From: Haemophilus pittmaniae
GTDB lineage: Bacteria > Pseudomonadota > Gammaproteobacteria > Enterobacterales > Pasteurellaceae
Assembly: GCF_900186995.1 (NCBI RefSeq)
Contig: NZ_LT906463.1
Location: forward strand, 1,054,001-1,118,000
Length of the DNA: 64,000 bases
Direction of reading: 5' to 3'
A program made the translations under genes and the position numbers. Every line of letters begins with the position of its first letter. Positions within the stretch are counted from its first letter, which is position 1. Under the pieces are notes generated by a model. That model ran no database searches and was not told where the DNA came from. It saw only the letters and a program-made list of their open reading frames with translations. This document shows positions 63,976-64,000 of this stretch, in pieces.

Positions 63976-64000
63976 GGGCTGTTCTCCTGTTTATTTGCTA

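Overview
The window is a piece of a Pasteurellaceae chromosome, close to Haemophilus/Aggregatibacter in gene content. Evidence: whole gene blocks follow the order I know from Haemophilus influenzae (lepA-lepB-rnc-era; transporter-rnt-gloA; aspS-nudB-yebC-ruvCAB; cydABX-ybgE-ybgC-tolQRAB-pal; trmJ-iscRSUA-hscB-x-hscA-fdx-iscX; mgl/gal; corC; lnt; mlaFEDCB-ibaG-murA; his). Protein E-like, DUF2625 and P6 (Pal) proteins also fit. By eye I found the Haemophilus-type uptake word AAGTGCGGT only three times and saw no ACAAGCGGT, far below what a densely marked Haemophilus genome would show, so this is probably not Haemophilus sensu stricto. Almost everything is core genome; I saw no phage, IS element, CRISPR array or rRNA, and no clearly broken gene.

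Layout. 1-5.5 kb: a small hypothetical, a protein E-like lipoprotein, then the lepA-lepB-rnc-era operon. 5.6-9 kb (minus): priC, a 12-TM-type ion/solute antiporter with a PurR-like operator and leader hairpin, rnt and gloA. 9.2-13.2 kb: an organophosphate antiporter and a large DUF2157/GDYXXLXY membrane protein. 13.3-21.7 kb: cmoA, aspS, an unusual Nramp homologue, nudB, yebC, a lipoprotein and ruvCAB. 22.4-30.3 kb: the cytochrome bd operon (FNR box upstream, with the tiny cydX) running into tol-pal. 30.4-30.8 kb: four tRNA-Lys genes, three UUU and one CUU. 30.9-38 kb: trmJ and the complete isc operon with an IscR-type site. 38-47.3 kb: galactose genes galT, galR/S, mglBAC, galK and galM, with three Gal operators and four CRP sites, interrupted by a GT25 LPS glycosyltransferase. 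47.4-51.2 kb: a patatin-like lipoprotein divergent from a TonB-dependent receptor with a Fur box. 51.4-58.6 kb: corC, lnt, mla, ibaG, murA. 58.7-64 kb (minus): hisB-[accessory ORF]-hisH-hisA-hisF-hisIE.

Most noteworthy features. (1) A dispersed, intergenic, about 75-85 bp repeat, with AAACGCCCC at one end and CATTGATTTTATTA near the other, occurs six times in both orientations; I do not recognise it as a described family. (2) A very AT-rich 371-residue coiled-coil/two-TM protein of unknown function is inserted in the his operon between hisB and hisH, so that the hisH ribosome-binding site lies in its 3' end. (3) In the same operon a 113 bp imperfect inverted repeat, whose arms are themselves hairpins, sits between hisH and hisA. 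These two insertions, together with the repeat at the operon's end, make the his operon the most plastic part of the window.

All functional calls are from reading protein motifs and gene order; no database search was possible.
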